Source of the DNA: Azoarcus sp.
GTDB taxonomy: Bacteria > Pseudomonadota > Gammaproteobacteria > Burkholderiales > Rhodocyclaceae
Assembly: GCA_031282905.1 (NCBI GenBank)
Contig: JAITCV010000196.1
Coordinates: 1 to 8,192 of the forward strand
Length of the DNA stretch: 8,192 bases
Direction: 5' to 3'
Shown here piece by piece: positions 1-7,030 of this stretch. The translations under genes and the position numbers were made by a program. The number at the start of each line of letters is the position of its first letter. Positions within the stretch are counted from its first letter, which is position 1. The notes beneath the pieces were generated by a model. The model was not told the origin of the DNA, ran no database searches, and was given only the letters and a program-made list of their open reading frames with translations.

Positions 1-185
1 TCACCGTCGAAATCGGTATCCACGCCGGCCATGATCCTCAGGACGGTGGATTTCCCCGCGCCGTTCAGCCCCAAAAGGCCGATTTTTGCGCCGGGGAAAA
101 AGGAGAGCGAAATATCCTCGATGATCCGCCGGTTGGGCGGAACGGTTTTGCTCACGCGGAGCATGGACATGACGTATTGAGCCAT
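1..185 (-). CDS. ettA: EttA, energy-dependent translational throttle ABC-F ATPase (N-terminal 61 residues, cut by window edge)
   Basis: Only the N-terminus is present; the gene runs off the left edge. The protein starts MAQYVMSMLRVSK and reads into an ABC nucleotide-binding domain with a Walker A motif GLNGAGKST at residues 39-47, after the segment ISLSFFPGAKIG that is typical of EttA. In the known family, EttA is a soluble ABC-F protein with two ATPase domains and no membrane part. It binds the ribosomal E site and gates entry into elongation according to the ATP/ADP ratio. The ATG matches the start usual in homologues. No clear Shine-Dalgarno sequence is visible upstream. It lies 36 nt after the glycosyltransferase stop codon on the same strand with no terminator-like hairpin between, so read-through from the operon is likely. 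Its function has no evident link to the other genes. Identity is quite sure even from the fragment. Confidence 0.93.
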   Translation of the reverse strand, partial: MAQYVMSMLRVSKTVPPNRRIIEDISLSFFPGAKIGLLGLNGAGKSTVLRIMAGVDTDFDG

Positions 186-221
186 GGTGGTCGATATAGA
201 AAGAAGTGAAAGGACGTGAGT

Positions 222-1046
222 CTAACGCGGCGCGGGCGCTTGCGAGTGGAGAATGGCGTGACGGCGTCGTTCGGCGATACTCGCGCGCTGGAGAATGTCG
301 AATTGCCAAGCGGCAAGCAAGGGCTGGTGGCCGGAAAAATAGGTGGCAAGCCCTTCGGGTCGGAGCGACGGCGCGCGCGAACAGGGGCCGAAAGTGCTGC
401 CGTGCTTGGCGACGAAGCGTCGGGCATATTCCTGCTGGGATTTCCCATAGACGCCTGATGACTGGTGAATGACAGGAATGTCGCAACAGACGCCCAGCTT
501 CTTGCCGGCGCGCCAGGCCGAGTAGCTGAAATCGAGGTCATAGAGGTGGAAATCGTCAAAGGTCGCCTCGTCGAATCCGATTTCCAGCGCGACCGTCCGC
601 CGGGCCATCATGCACATGCCGTCGATGGCCTGGATGTTGTCGACGACCGGCCAGGGCGAAGTGCCGTAACCGCTCAAATTTATGATTTTATCATGACGAT
701 GCGCCACGACGCCATGAATCCAGCCGCGTCCCGCATCGAACCAGCATCCGCTGATGACGCGGCTGGTGCCGGCGAAGCCGAGCAGATCGAAATCCCGCAG
801 ACGTTGCCGGATCTTCCGCCCGAATGCCGGATCGAGAATCAGGATGTCGTCGTGGGAAAGGATCACGATGTCGCCGGAAGACTGTTTCAAGCCCCGGTTG
901 TAGCCTTCGGCCAGCGAACGGGCGTCGTGGATGCCGATGATTTCATGCGGGTCGCGGGCAAGCAGGGCGCGATAGCATTCGCTGGCCTGGGCGAATTTCA
1001 ATGGGTCGATGCTGCAGATGATGACGGAAAAGACAGGCGTGTTCAT
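222..1046 (-). CDS. Small GT-A-like glycosyltransferase (StrF-like / GT2-related), paralogue 2
   Basis: This 274-aa soluble protein has no signal peptide or membrane segment. The N-terminus FSVIICSIDP, then the SLAEGYNRG segment (44-52), then an acidic motif SHDD at 64-67, match the GT-A-like family that includes the StrF domain, where a strand ending in H-x-D or HDD supplies the metal/sugar-nucleotide site. Further conserved-looking points are IDGMCMMARR (141-150), HLYDLDFS (167-174) and CCDIPVIH (187-194). It probably transfers a sugar from a nucleotide-sugar donor in the cytoplasm; donor and acceptor cannot be read from sequence. It is a paralogue of the gene directly upstream, strongly alike over about residues 1-95 and much less alike at the C-terminus. 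The start ATG overlaps the upstream stop (ATGA at 1046-1043), and a weak GGGAT lies about 6 nt before it. Position near flagellin suggests glycan extension, which is inference. Confidence 0.82.
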   Translation of the reverse strand: MNTPVFSVIICSIDPLKFAQASECYRALLARDPHEIIGIHDARSLAEGYNRGLKQSSGDIVILSHDDILILDPAFGRKIRQRLRDFDLLGFAGTSRVISGCWFDAGRGWIHGVVAHRHDKIINLSGYGTSPWPVVDNIQAIDGMCMMARRTVALEIGFDEATFDDFHLYDLDFSYSAWRAGKKLGVCCDIPVIHQSSGVYGKSQQEYARRFVAKHGSTFGPCSRAPSLRPEGLATYFSGHQPLLAAWQFDILQRASIAERRRHAILHSQAPAPR

Positions 1047-1879
1047 GATTCATCCCGAAATGCCACGTCGCGGGCCAGCGCGAGGGTTGCGTGGCGGAAA
1101 GTGTCCTCGCTCCATAGCCGTTTCAATTCATCGTGATCGCGGATGAATTGCGATCTGGCATGCAGTATCCTGGTGGAGCCGTAATTGGACAGCATTTTAT
1201 CTGCGTGTTTGGCGGCAAAGCGTTTAGCATATTTCCGATAGGTTTCTCCATTGAAGGAATTCGAGCCAAGGAGCGAAGTGGTGGCATGAATATAGGGGAT
1301 GTCGCAGCAAATGCCGGTTCTATGACCCAAGTGGCTGACGGTTACGCTGAAGTCTACGTCATACAGATGCCAGCCATCGAAGGTGTCTGCGTCGAAAGAG
1401 ATCGCCGTGGCGATATCGCGGCGGGTAATCAGGCAGAGCCCATCCATCGTCTGGATGCCTCCGGTCACCGGCCAGTCACGCGCGCCGTAGATGCAAAAGG
1501 ACAGCGCCGTCGGCTGGTGCCGCGCCCAGTAATGGCTGACCGCGCCATGCAAATGAGGCCAGTTCGCGGCATGCCATGTGGGATAAACCAGACGGGACGA
1601 ACCAGCGAAACCGAGCAGATCCCAGGACTGCATGCGCTCGTCGATCTTGGCCGCGAAACCGGGGTCGAGAAAAATTACATCGTCGTGGGAAAAGATCATG
1701 ATGTCGCCGGACGATTGCCTGAATCCCCGGTTGTAGCCTTCGGCGAGCGAACGGGCATCGTGGATGCCGACGATTTCGTGGGCGTAGTCGGCGAGCAGAC
1801 GTTGATAACAGGCGCAAGCCTGGGCGAATTTCCAGGGGTCGATGCTGCAGATGATGACGGAGAAGCGCGGCGAGCTCAT
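1043..1879 (-). CDS. Small GT-A-like glycosyltransferase (StrF-like / GT2-related), paralogue 1
   Basis: This 278-aa soluble protein begins MSSPRFSVIICSIDP. The frame stays open upstream to 2227, but that stretch lies inside the preceding gene and reads as arginine/proline/glycine-rich nonsense. The ATG at 1879 has an AGGA ribosome site five bases before it, and its N-terminus aligns residue for residue with the paralogue downstream. Shared features are SLAEGYNRG (44-52), SHDD (64-67), MDGLCLITRR (145-154), HLYDVDFS (171-178) and CCDIPYIH (191-198). The fold is GT-A-like, and the acidic pair after the histidine is the likely metal/nucleotide-sugar site. Its start overlaps the stop of the methyltransferase gene by ATGA (1879-1876) and its own stop overlaps the next start the same way, so the three proteins are probably made by coupled translation. 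Sugar and acceptor are unknown; a flagellin glycan is the contextual guess. Confidence 0.82.
   Translation of the reverse strand: MSSPRFSVIICSIDPWKFAQACACYQRLLADYAHEIVGIHDARSLAEGYNRGFRQSSGDIMIFSHDDVIFLDPGFAAKIDERMQSWDLLGFAGSSRLVYPTWHAANWPHLHGAVSHYWARHQPTALSFCIYGARDWPVTGGIQTMDGLCLITRRDIATAISFDADTFDGWHLYDVDFSVTVSHLGHRTGICCDIPYIHATTSLLGSNSFNGETYRKYAKRFAAKHADKMLSNYGSTRILHARSQFIRDHDELKRLWSEDTFRHATLALARDVAFRDES
1686..1879 (-). repeat. Diverged direct repeat of the 5' halves of the two tandem glycosyltransferase genes (partner copy at 847-1046)
   Basis: The first ~65 codons of the two neighbouring glycosyltransferase genes are similar at the DNA level. For example, both copies contain cccggttgtagccttcgg and gtcgatgctgcagatgatga on the plus strand at matching places. 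Similarity fades toward the 3' halves. This is best explained by tandem gene duplication followed by faster change of the C-terminal part. Confidence 0.7.
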
Positions 1880-4416
1880 GTCTGTCCTTCTCTTGGCGTG
1901 CGCGCCAGCTTGCGCATGGCGGTGGCGAAGCCGCGAGCGAATGCGGCGGGATCGTCGAGGCCGAGTTCCTTCATGCGGGCGCGCAAGTCCGGGTCGGGCG
2001 CGGGCGGGCGGGTTTCCATGAAGCGCCGCGCCAGTGCGGCGTAATCCTGCGGGGTTGCCGCGATCCATTGCCCCGCGCCTACCGCTTCCAGCAGGGCGGC
2101 GGGGCGGCGCGACCAGGGCAGCGGCGATCTGAGTGCCAGATAGGGCCTGCCCATCCACAGCGCGGCGGGCAAGGCCAGTTCGCCCGCGTCGACCGGGGGC
2201 GCCAGTCCCAGATCGGCGTCCTGCCACAGGCGGCAGAGCGCCTCGGCGCTTTCCGCGTGCACGAAGCGCAGCCGCGCCGGGGAGACGCCCGCCCGCTCGA
2301 ACTGTTCGCCGATGAAATCCCGGGCGGCGGCCTCCAGATTCTTCAAGTTGATGAGCAGGGTGCTTGCGGGCACGGCCTCGAGTACGGTGGCGAACAGCCG
2401 CCAGCCTTCGCCGCTCACCCGGATCGCCGGGGTCAAGCAGGCGAAAACCGGGTTGGGCGGGATGTCGCCCAAAGGCAGATCCGGCCAGGCGAATACCTCA
2501 CCCAAACCGGGGAGGATCGTGCACGGCAACAGGGCATCGACTGCCAGCTTCTCGCCGGCGAGCGTCCCGCATCCAGGCATGAGCGCGGGCATCGACGCTT
2601 CACCCCAGGTGAGTTTGTGGGGAACCTGCGCACGCGCGAACACATCCAGACGCTCTTCCGGGCCGTGGGCATCGAGGTCGATCAGGATGTCCGGGGCGAG
2701 TCTGCGGATGATATCCAGCGTGGCTTCGTCGCTTTCCCCGGTGATCAGAACCGGATGATCCATGATGAGCAGGCAAAGGTTGATCGTGTCGGGGCCGCCT
2801 TTTTCACTGTTGATGCGGGGGTCGTTGATGAGCAGGGTGGTGATGAAATCCTGGGCGGGAAGATGGCGAGCCAGAGCCGCCAGTTTGCCCGGCTGGAATT
2901 CGCTGGTGAGGTCGCTGGCCAGGAAGGCGAGATGGATGGGGGGGGCGTCGGGCGCGGGCTGGGGCGCAGGGGCGGTGGGCTGCCCGGCGATCTGTTGCTG
3001 GATGCGCTCCAGGGTGGCGAGAAACCGTTTGCCATCGGTTTCATGGCGGGCAAGACAGCGCGCGACCAACAGATCCTCGCTCAAGCTGGCGGGAAAACGC
3101 AGCAGGGCACGGGTAATGCCGGCGAGATCGCCGCGTTCGGCGAGGATGTTGATCAGGAGGCGCTGGATCTGGGCTTGCGCGGCGGAAGGAATCTGTACCG
3201 CGCCTTCGAGCAGGGCGACGGCTTCGGCGCTATGTCCGGTCTGGTGCAGGCTTTGCGCCAGCGCGGGGTAGGCTGCCCACAAATCGGGCTGGGCGCTGAC
3301 CGCCGTCCGCAAGTAATCGACCGCATGTTGGGCATGGCCAGCGCTGAGCAGGATTTCGCCCAGCGCGGCCTGGAGATCGGCGCGTTCGGGGGCGATTTCC
3401 AGCGCGTGCGCGATGAAATCCCGCGCGCCGTCGATGAGCCCCTGGCGGGCGCAAATGAATGCGAGATAGGCCGAGGGCGTGGGGTTGTCCGGCAACTGGT
3501 GGAAAAGATCGGAAAAAATGGCGCTGGCCTGCTCGAAACAATTGGAATTGAACGCTTCGATGCCCTGGGACAATAGCGCGGAGACCGGTTCATCATCGGC
3601 AGGGGGCATTTCCGCCACGGCGTACATGGCCTTGGCGGCATCGATGTCGTCGAGATGGTTTTTCCATTCCATTTGCTTGTCTATGTTGCTGACCCTGGAT
3701 GTTTCCCCGCTCGTCAATGGCTGGAAACGGCCTTGCTTGGGGCGGGAGAATTTGCGGATCGCGCAGATGCTGTCGTAGAAACAGATACTGGCGATTTCCT
3801 GCCGGTACATGGACAGGAAGGGGGTGAAATCGGCCATGGAGGAGAATTCGTCCGCGGCGATGTAATCGAGATGCAGGGTGTCGATGAAGCGCTTGAAGAA
3901 TTCGATCGAGGAAGTTTCACGAAGCAGCCCGCCATGATAGATGGCCCGTATGTAACTGGTGTGCAGGTCTTCGACGAGATATATCCCGCCAGCCTTGAGT
4001 TTCTTGAACAGGTTGATGAAAGTCGAGATGACGTCCTGGCAGATGTACGAACCGTCATCGACGATGATGTCGAATCGCTTGCCGGAAAAGAGTTTGTTGA
4101 CCAGATTGATGTCGGTGGCGCTGCCATGGTGGAACTGGATGCCCGCGCTGAAATCGAGTTCCAGGCATTTGGGGTCGATATCCATGCCATGGATTTCCGA
4201 TCCCGGCGGGAGATATTTTTTCCAGATTTCCAGCGAACCGCCGTTCTGGACACCGATTTCGAGCAGGACGAGGGGCTTGCCGATATCGAGGTGGCGTCCG
4301 AGGATTTCATCGTAGATGAGGGGATAGTGCGTCCATTTGTGCGAAAGGAAACCGTGATGGCGCAGATAGATGTCGGAATAACTCTGTTTTTGCCAGGCTG
4401 TTGTGTGTTCCATCAT
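1876..4416 (-). CDS. Fusion protein: SAM-dependent methyltransferase + TPR region + degenerate SPINDLY/GT41-like domain
   Basis: This is an 846-aa soluble protein. Residues about 20-220 form a class I SAM methyltransferase of the type related to MycE (macrocin O-methyltransferase-like): motif I LEIGVQNGGS (52-61), an acidic strand end MDIDP (78-82) for the SAM ribose, DIIVDDGSY (116-124) and GGIYLVEDLHTSY (143-155). In MycE the equivalent D of DDGSH and the E-D pair bind the metal; here these are D121 and E149-D150. The MycE histidine base is replaced by Y124. Residues about 275-480 look like TPR helices (ALEIAPERADLQAALGEILL), followed by a Pro/Ala-rich linker (479-493). Residues about 493-840 resemble the SPINDLY/OGT catalytic region (LAFLASDLTSE, DILIDLDAHGPEERL, LPAALWMGRPYLAL) but lack the HP, lysine and GGTT signatures seen in the upstream gene. 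The likely role is methylation of a flagellin-linked sugar, with the C-terminal part as a docking or pseudoenzyme module. This is inference. Confidence 0.85.
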   Translation of the reverse strand: MMEHTTAWQKQSYSDIYLRHHGFLSHKWTHYPLIYDEILGRHLDIGKPLVLLEIGVQNGGSLEIWKKYLPPGSEIHGMDIDPKCLELDFSAGIQFHHGSATDINLVNKLFSGKRFDIIVDDGSYICQDVISTFINLFKKLKAGGIYLVEDLHTSYIRAIYHGGLLRETSSIEFFKRFIDTLHLDYIAADEFSSMADFTPFLSMYRQEIASICFYDSICAIRKFSRPKQGRFQPLTSGETSRVSNIDKQMEWKNHLDDIDAAKAMYAVAEMPPADDEPVSALLSQGIEAFNSNCFEQASAIFSDLFHQLPDNPTPSAYLAFICARQGLIDGARDFIAHALEIAPERADLQAALGEILLSAGHAQHAVDYLRTAVSAQPDLWAAYPALAQSLHQTGHSAEAVALLEGAVQIPSAAQAQIQRLLINILAERGDLAGITRALLRFPASLSEDLLVARCLARHETDGKRFLATLERIQQQIAGQPTAPAPQPAPDAPPIHLAFLASDLTSEFQPGKLAALARHLPAQDFITTLLINDPRINSEKGGPDTINLCLLIMDHPVLITGESDEATLDIIRRLAPDILIDLDAHGPEERLDVFARAQVPHKLTWGEASMPALMPGCGTLAGEKLAVDALLPCTILPGLGEVFAWPDLPLGDIPPNPVFACLTPAIRVSGEGWRLFATVLEAVPASTLLINLKNLEAAARDFIGEQFERAGVSPARLRFVHAESAEALCRLWQDADLGLAPPVDAGELALPAALWMGRPYLALRSPLPWSRRPAALLEAVGAGQWIAATPQDYAALARRFMETRPPAPDPDLRARMKELGLDDPAAFARGFATAMRKLARTPREGQT

Positions 4417-4422
4417 TCGCTT

Positions 4423-4429
4423 TCACCTC
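4423..4429 (-). promoter_or_regulatory. Shine-Dalgarno sequence of the methyltransferase fusion gene, overlapping the upstream stop codon
   Basis: On the minus strand the bases GAGGTGA end six bases before the first of two consecutive ATG codons (4416 and 4413). The site shares bases with the TGA stop of the upstream gene (4430-4428), so a ribosome finishing that gene stops on this site. This supports the 4416 start and efficient re-initiation. Confidence 0.7.
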
Positions 4430-6824
4430 ACAGGGTTTTCGTCGTGTTGTTCGTTTCGTGACACCAGCGTTGCCACATCTTCCGGAAGGCCGCTTCCAGC
4501 CCTTTCGCCATGCGTGGCGCATCGAGCAGCGGGCTGGCGAGCATGCGTTCGCGCAAACCCGCGCGCAGGGCGCCGAGCCGTTCGCGGTCGTGGGCAAGAT
4601 TCACCGCGATGTCCACATAGGCGTCGGCGCTGTCCGCGATCAGTTCGTGCAGACCGACGTTTTGCAGGATGGCACGGCCCATGCGCGCGGAAAGATGTTC
4701 GCCCGGCCAGGTCACGAAGGGCACGCCCATCCAGATCGAATCGTAGCCAGTGGTGCCGCCGTTGAAGGGAAAGGGGTCGAGCCCGAGGTCGACTTCGTTG
4801 TGGCTGTCGAAGTATTGGTCGGGCGGCGCATAGCCGCGGAATTCCAGTTGGCCAGGCGCGACCCCGTATCGTTCGAACTGGCTGCTGAAATAGCGCATGG
4901 TCTCGTCATCCTTGCCGCCGACGGCGACCAGGATCAGGCGAGCCTCGGGCAGGCGCAGCAGGATGCGGCTCCACAGTTCGATGGTCAGTTGCCCCACCTT
5001 GCGGAAATTGTTGAGGCAGGCAAAGGTGAAAGGACGCCGCAGGCGTTCGCAGGGCAGACCCGGCTGGACGGCGACTTTGCTGATGTTGGCGCGCACGCCG
5101 TAGCAGTCCGGCAGCGGCCACGGCGTCTCGGAACACCAGCCGCCTTTTTCCAGCACCGGATCGGGAGGGATGAAAATGTAATCCATCGCGTTCATGCCGC
5201 TGGTGCCGGGAAAGCCCAGCCAGGTGACCTGGACAGGAGCGGGTTTCATGGCGAACACTTCGGCGCGGTTGCCGTTGGTATAGCCATTGAGGTCGACGAG
5301 AATGTCGATTTCATCACCGCGGATCAGGTCGGCCAGCGTGTTGTCGCCAATGTCGATGACTTCGCGCCATTTGTCGGCATAAGCCCTGAATTGCCGGGTG
5401 ATGCCATCTTCTTCGGAAAAGTTGTAGTAGATACAGGTCTCCAGCGCCTCGTGGTCGACATGGGCCATGAACGGCAGGAAGGCCGAAACCGGGTGGCGGC
5501 GGATATCCGAGGATACCCAGCCGATCTTCAGTCGCCGTCCGGGATCGCGGTTGCGGTCGGCGAAATCGTCCGCGCGGCGCAACGACAGGTTGCAGTTCTC
5601 GTCCATCCTGCGGGCCAGGGCGAGAATGTCGGCGGCACTCACCGAGGAGGCGCTCAACATCGTCCACAACGCCTGGGAATAAGGGGCTCTTTTTTGCGGA
5701 TGCAGGGCCAACACCCGGTTGAACAATTCCAGGGCTTCGCCATGGCGGCCCTGGTCGTTGTACCACCCGGCAAAATTCAGCAAGGCGCTGGCGTTGTTCG
5801 GATCGCGCTGGAGGATGGTGTCGACCGCCTTGCGGACTTTCTGACTTTCTCCCGCCCGCGTATAGACCACGATCAGGGTGTTCCAGGCGTTGATATTGTC
5901 GGGATTGCGCGCGACCGCCATTTCCAGGTTCTCGCACGCGATCGGGGTTTTGTACTTGATCGCGAACATGGAGCCGAGTTTTTCGAGCACCCAGTCCTCG
6001 GGCAATCCCAGCGCGTAGGCACGCTCCAGCGCATCGATCGCGGGCAGGCTGTCGCCGCACATGACCAGCGCCATGGCCAGCTTGGCCTGGATGGCCTGCT
6101 GCTCGGGGGCGGCATCTGCCGCCTGCCGGAAAAAATTTGCCGCTTCACGGTAGTCTTCGAGCGTCATCGCCAGGTCGCCAGCCAGATCGAGCGTGGTGGG
6201 CACCTGGGGCGCAAGCTCGAACAACTTCGCCAGGCTGGATTGGGTCTGCTCCAGTTGCTGTTTGTGCAGGTAGAGATGACCCAGCGAGAGCCAGGCATCG
6301 GGATAGCGCGGCGCGAGCGCGGTGGCTTTGATGAACGCCGCCAGGGCTTCGTCGAGTTCTCCCATTTGCTGGCAAGCAAGCCCCAACAGGCAATAATGTC
6401 CGGCCAACGGTTTGGGCAGGCCCACGACTTCCTGGAGGACTTTCTTGGCTTGTTGCCAAAGCCCAAGCTTGACGTAAATCCCGGAAAGAGAGCACAAGAT
6501 GCCAGCGTCACGAGGCGCGAGGCGCTGGGCGTGCTGGATCTGGTGCAAGGCATCCTTGAATTCGCCGAGGCGGGAAAGCGTCTCCCCCCAACGTTGGCGG
6601 TAACGGGCGTTGTCCGGCTGCAATTCGACCGCGCGGCCGAAAAAATCCGCCGCCGAGTCGGCTTGGTCGATCCCCAACGCCACTTCGCCGAGGCCGAACC
6701 AGCCCGTGTGCGCGGTAGGGGCCAGCGTGACAGCTTCTTCAAACAGGGCGCCGGCACTGGGGTAATTCTTCTTGCCCAACGCTTTTTGCCCCTTGTCGAG
6801 CAGATGTTTGAGTTTGAGGGACAC
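4428..6824 (-). CDS. TPR-repeat SPINDLY/OGT-type (GT41) protein O-glycosyltransferase, probable flagellin glycosyltransferase
   Basis: This is a 798-aa cytoplasmic protein. I chose the GTG at 6824 because GGAG lies five bases upstream and the protein then begins SLKLKHLLDKGQ at the first TPR helix. The open frame continues to 6938, but that extension is low-complexity and lies in promoter-like DNA. Residues about 3-376 carry roughly ten TPR units, for example FFGRAVELQPDN and EALELFNRVLALHP. The catalytic region follows (about 430-785): WVSSDIRRHPVSAF with H444, the counterpart of OGT His498; DLNGYTNGNRAEVFAMKPAP; QVTWLGFPGTSGMNAMDYI; LNNFRKVG with K609, the counterpart of OGT Lys842; DPFPFNGGTTGYDSIWMG with GGTT at 689-692; and TWPGEHLSARMG. 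All key motifs are intact, so it should be active. Known relatives such as FlmG modify flagellin Ser/Thr after binding it through TPRs. First gene of the operon, divergent from flagellin. Donor sugar unknown. Confidence 0.92.
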   Translation of the reverse strand: MSLKLKHLLDKGQKALGKKNYPSAGALFEEAVTLAPTAHTGWFGLGEVALGIDQADSAADFFGRAVELQPDNARYRQRWGETLSRLGEFKDALHQIQHAQRLAPRDAGILCSLSGIYVKLGLWQQAKKVLQEVVGLPKPLAGHYCLLGLACQQMGELDEALAAFIKATALAPRYPDAWLSLGHLYLHKQQLEQTQSSLAKLFELAPQVPTTLDLAGDLAMTLEDYREAANFFRQAADAAPEQQAIQAKLAMALVMCGDSLPAIDALERAYALGLPEDWVLEKLGSMFAIKYKTPIACENLEMAVARNPDNINAWNTLIVVYTRAGESQKVRKAVDTILQRDPNNASALLNFAGWYNDQGRHGEALELFNRVLALHPQKRAPYSQALWTMLSASSVSAADILALARRMDENCNLSLRRADDFADRNRDPGRRLKIGWVSSDIRRHPVSAFLPFMAHVDHEALETCIYYNFSEEDGITRQFRAYADKWREVIDIGDNTLADLIRGDEIDILVDLNGYTNGNRAEVFAMKPAPVQVTWLGFPGTSGMNAMDYIFIPPDPVLEKGGWCSETPWPLPDCYGVRANISKVAVQPGLPCERLRRPFTFACLNNFRKVGQLTIELWSRILLRLPEARLILVAVGGKDDETMRYFSSQFERYGVAPGQLEFRGYAPPDQYFDSHNEVDLGLDPFPFNGGTTGYDSIWMGVPFVTWPGEHLSARMGRAILQNVGLHELIADSADAYVDIAVNLAHDRERLGALRAGLRERMLASPLLDAPRMAKGLEAAFRKMWQRWCHETNNTTKTL

Positions 6825-6881
6825 GCACTCTCCAAGACAGCGGGTGGGAATGGGCGGCAGTGTACCCGCAGAAATGGCGCG

Positions 6882-6941
6882 GGCGGCAAAACTCGCCGCC
6901 ATGGCGGCAGAAACGGCATGCGGGAGCGCTGCGCGCATGCC
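6882..6941 (-). promoter_or_regulatory. Inverted repeats in the leader/promoter zone of the glycosylation operon
   Basis: Three structures lie close together. GGCATGCG (6915-6922) pairs with CGCATGCC (6934-6941), an 8-bp stem with an 11-nt loop. GCCGCCATGGCGGC (6895-6908) is a perfect 14-bp palindrome. GGCGGC (6882-6887) pairs with GCCGCC (6895-6900) across a 7-nt loop. A further GGCGGC at 6853-6858 could compete for the same partner. No U-tract follows on the minus strand, so this is not a standard terminator. It may be an RNA leader structure, a protein-binding site, or chance in GC-rich DNA. Confidence 0.35.
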
Positions 6942-6942
6942 A
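6927..6942 (-). promoter_or_regulatory. Candidate sigma-54 promoter for the glycosylation operon
   Basis: Read on the minus strand, TGGCATG-CGCG-CAGCG has GG and GC separated by exactly 10 bases, as sigma-54 requires. The -24 part matches TGGCACG at six of seven bases; the -12 part keeps only GC. Transcription would start near 6916, about 90 bases before the GTG. A second, worse-spaced candidate (GG-N11-GC, with TTTTGC) runs from 6901 to 6885. The match overlaps an inverted repeat and could be chance. A sigma-70 promoter in the AT-rich DNA further upstream is an equal alternative: TTGATA followed at 19 nt by TATATT, which is poor spacing. Confidence 0.35.
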
Positions 6943-7030
6943 GGATATTTTCATGATACTGCGTTGATTATTTTATTAACTATTTGAATATAAACATGTT
7001 TTTAATGCTTTTATCAACTATTGGCTGTGA
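6943..7030. promoter_or_regulatory. AT-rich divergent control region with two IHF-like core sequences
   Basis: This stretch is sharply AT-rich between GC-rich flanks. It holds two near-matches to the IHF core WATCAANNNNTTR, each with one mismatch in the final TTR: AATCAACGCAGTA on the minus strand (6969-6957) and TATCAACTATTGG on the plus strand (7012-7024). They form an inverted pair GTTGAT/ATCAAC facing the two candidate sigma-54 promoters. IHF commonly bends DNA for sigma-54 activators. I cannot identify the activator binding site itself. Confidence 0.4.

Noticed and set aside
465..2044. Two plus-strand frames (465-1136 and 1133-2044) with similar internal segments
   Set aside because: They resemble each other only because they are the antisense of the two duplicated glycosyltransferase genes.
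1880..2227. N-terminal extension of glycosyltransferase 1
   Set aside because: The extension lies in the 3' end of the preceding gene in another frame, is low-complexity, and the ATG at 1879 has a good ribosome site and matches the paralogue's start.
2068..3576. Plus-strand 502-codon open frame antisense to the methyltransferase fusion
   Set aside because: Its composition is Gly/Arg/Gln-rich with no domain, it has no convincing ribosome site, and it lies fully inside a well-supported gene.
6825..6938. 38-residue N-terminal extension of the TPR-GT41 protein starting at ATG 6938
   Set aside because: The residues are Ala-rich and not TPR-like, the region holds promoter-like elements, and GTG 6824 has GGAG just upstream. 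It could look like a signal peptide, but the enzyme family is cytoplasmic.
4401..6956. Plus-strand 851-codon open frame antisense to the TPR-GT41 gene
   Set aside because: It mirrors the codon-position GC bias of the opposite-strand gene. The translation has no family signature, while the minus strand shows clear TPR and GT41 motifs.
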